NCBI GenBank assembly: GCA_017591395.1
Contig: WEDG01001310.1
Coordinates: forward strand, 186,001-250,000
Length of the DNA stretch: 64,000 nucleotides
Direction: 5' to 3'
From: Schistocephalus solidus
Lineage: Eukaryota > Platyhelminthes > Cestoda > Diphyllobothriidea > Diphyllobothriidae
Position numbers and translations under genes: made by a program. The notes beneath the pieces were generated by a model. The model did not search any database, was not told the DNA's origin, and was given only the letters and a program-made list of their open reading frames with translations. Positions within the stretch are counted from its first letter, which is position 1; the number at the start of each line of letters is the position of its first letter. This document shows, piece by piece, positions 63,368 to 64,000 of the stretch.

Positions 63368-64000
63368 CATCACGCTTCAGTCACAAGCTCTCGAAACCTG
63401 TCTTTCATCCTGTTTTGCCGGTTGGATGCCTAACCTGAAGCCCTCACCCTCAAATGCTTGTGCACCCTCATGAATGCCTTCCCACGACTCTTTGGTTTCT
63501 TCTCTTGGGTGGTCAAGCCTCGTGAATGCTTGCATTGAACTGCCGCTGACCACACGTGTTGTGCTTTCGCCCTCGGATAGGCAATGTCGTTCGAACTCAG
63601 GACCAGCTATCCCAGCATTCTCTGCTCTAATCCACCGTAACGCTCAGGATATACTGACTACCGGATGACATAGACCGACAGGCTTCCTAAGAGTTTACAT
63701 GTTCTAAGCTAAACTAGGCGTAGATCTGTAGGGCCAGTCTAGCCTCTTCGGATAGCTAACTGCTGAGGCTGAACCCAGTTCCGATTGTTTCTGGACGGTC
63801 GAATCGAAGGTGGGTGGTGGTGGTGGTACAACGTTCAGCAGGCTCTGGGAAGATTAGTATGGTTAATACCTTGACTGCGCCGAACGCGTCCTCTTACTTA
63901 TCTTGGGTGGTGTGGGTTGCTGTCTCACCCGGTTTCCACATTAGCTTTTTATTTGCCTGATGTCGACCTCTTGTCCGCTAGCTGTCATTGTGTTGTCGTC
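63368..64000. other. downstream of ANKZF1
   Basis: Probably 3' UTR and flank. No AATAAA near the stop, no repeat, no new gene recognised. A short GGT run lies at about 63812-63824. Confidence 0.45.

Noticed and set aside
1..64000. CRISPR array, rRNA genes, bacterial operons or integrated virus
   Set aside because: No spaced short direct repeats, no rRNA signature and no capsid or envelope-like frames. The RT genes belong to LINE and Penelope-like elements.

Overview
This window is nuclear DNA of a eukaryote, most likely a flatworm and probably a cestode (a diphyllobothriid tapeworm such as Spirometra, Dibothriocephalus or Schistocephalus; this is inference). The reasons are low gene density, small exons with GT-AG borders in long introns full of repeats, a non-LTR retrotransposon whose reverse transcriptase ends in C2H2 zinc fingers, several Penelope-like elements with GIY-YIG remains, and tRNA-derived SINEs. 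There is no sign of bacterial gene organisation.

Two host genes can be built, both on the + strand. Gene 1 (about 6.1-35.8 kb; its 5' end was not found) encodes a single-pass membrane protein with a degenerate Ig-like ectodomain, one very hydrophobic transmembrane segment and a cytoplasmic tail of about 174 residues. The tail is spread over six small exons whose splice phases all agree. One junction in the ectodomain (10918 to 15694) is unresolved. Gene 2 (46.2-63.4 kb) is the flatworm homologue of ANKZF1/Vms1, the peptidyl-tRNA-cleaving factor of ribosome-associated quality control. It has an N-terminal zinc finger, a release-factor-like VLRF1 domain with a GGSQ loop, ankyrin repeats, a VCP-interacting motif and a C-terminal Cys/His zinc site. 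It appears complete, at about 810 residues in 15 coding segments, and includes three proposed very short introns and one proposed GC-AG intron. Its largest intron (48467-56457) is about 8 kb.

The remaining sequence is mostly transposon debris. 0.6-5.1 kb holds a composite repeat here called R1, a zinc-finger LINE on the minus strand and a 371-380 bp tandem triplication. Further R1 copies lie near 12.0-12.9, 18.0, 22.8-23.9, 32.5-33.2, 40.0-40.5 and 41.8-42.7 kb. LINE fragments lie at 18.8-19.8, 25.8-26.7, 27.2-27.4, 34.1-34.7, 42.7-43.5 and 44.2-45.2 kb. Penelope-like fragments lie at 9.7-10.2, 11.2-11.9, 14.1, 30.4-31.3, 36.7-38.0, 45.9-46.0, 50.3-51.0 and 52.5-53.3 kb. tRNA-derived SINEs are scattered through both genes. 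A nearly pure GAA/AAG microsatellite of about 200 bp sits about 60 bp downstream of one gene 1 exon.

The most interesting signal is a recurrent hammerhead-ribozyme-like core (CUGANGA, exactly 19 nt of helix II, GAAA, a 4-nt minimal helix III with a cleavage triplet). It marks the ends of two different Penelope-like families in this window.
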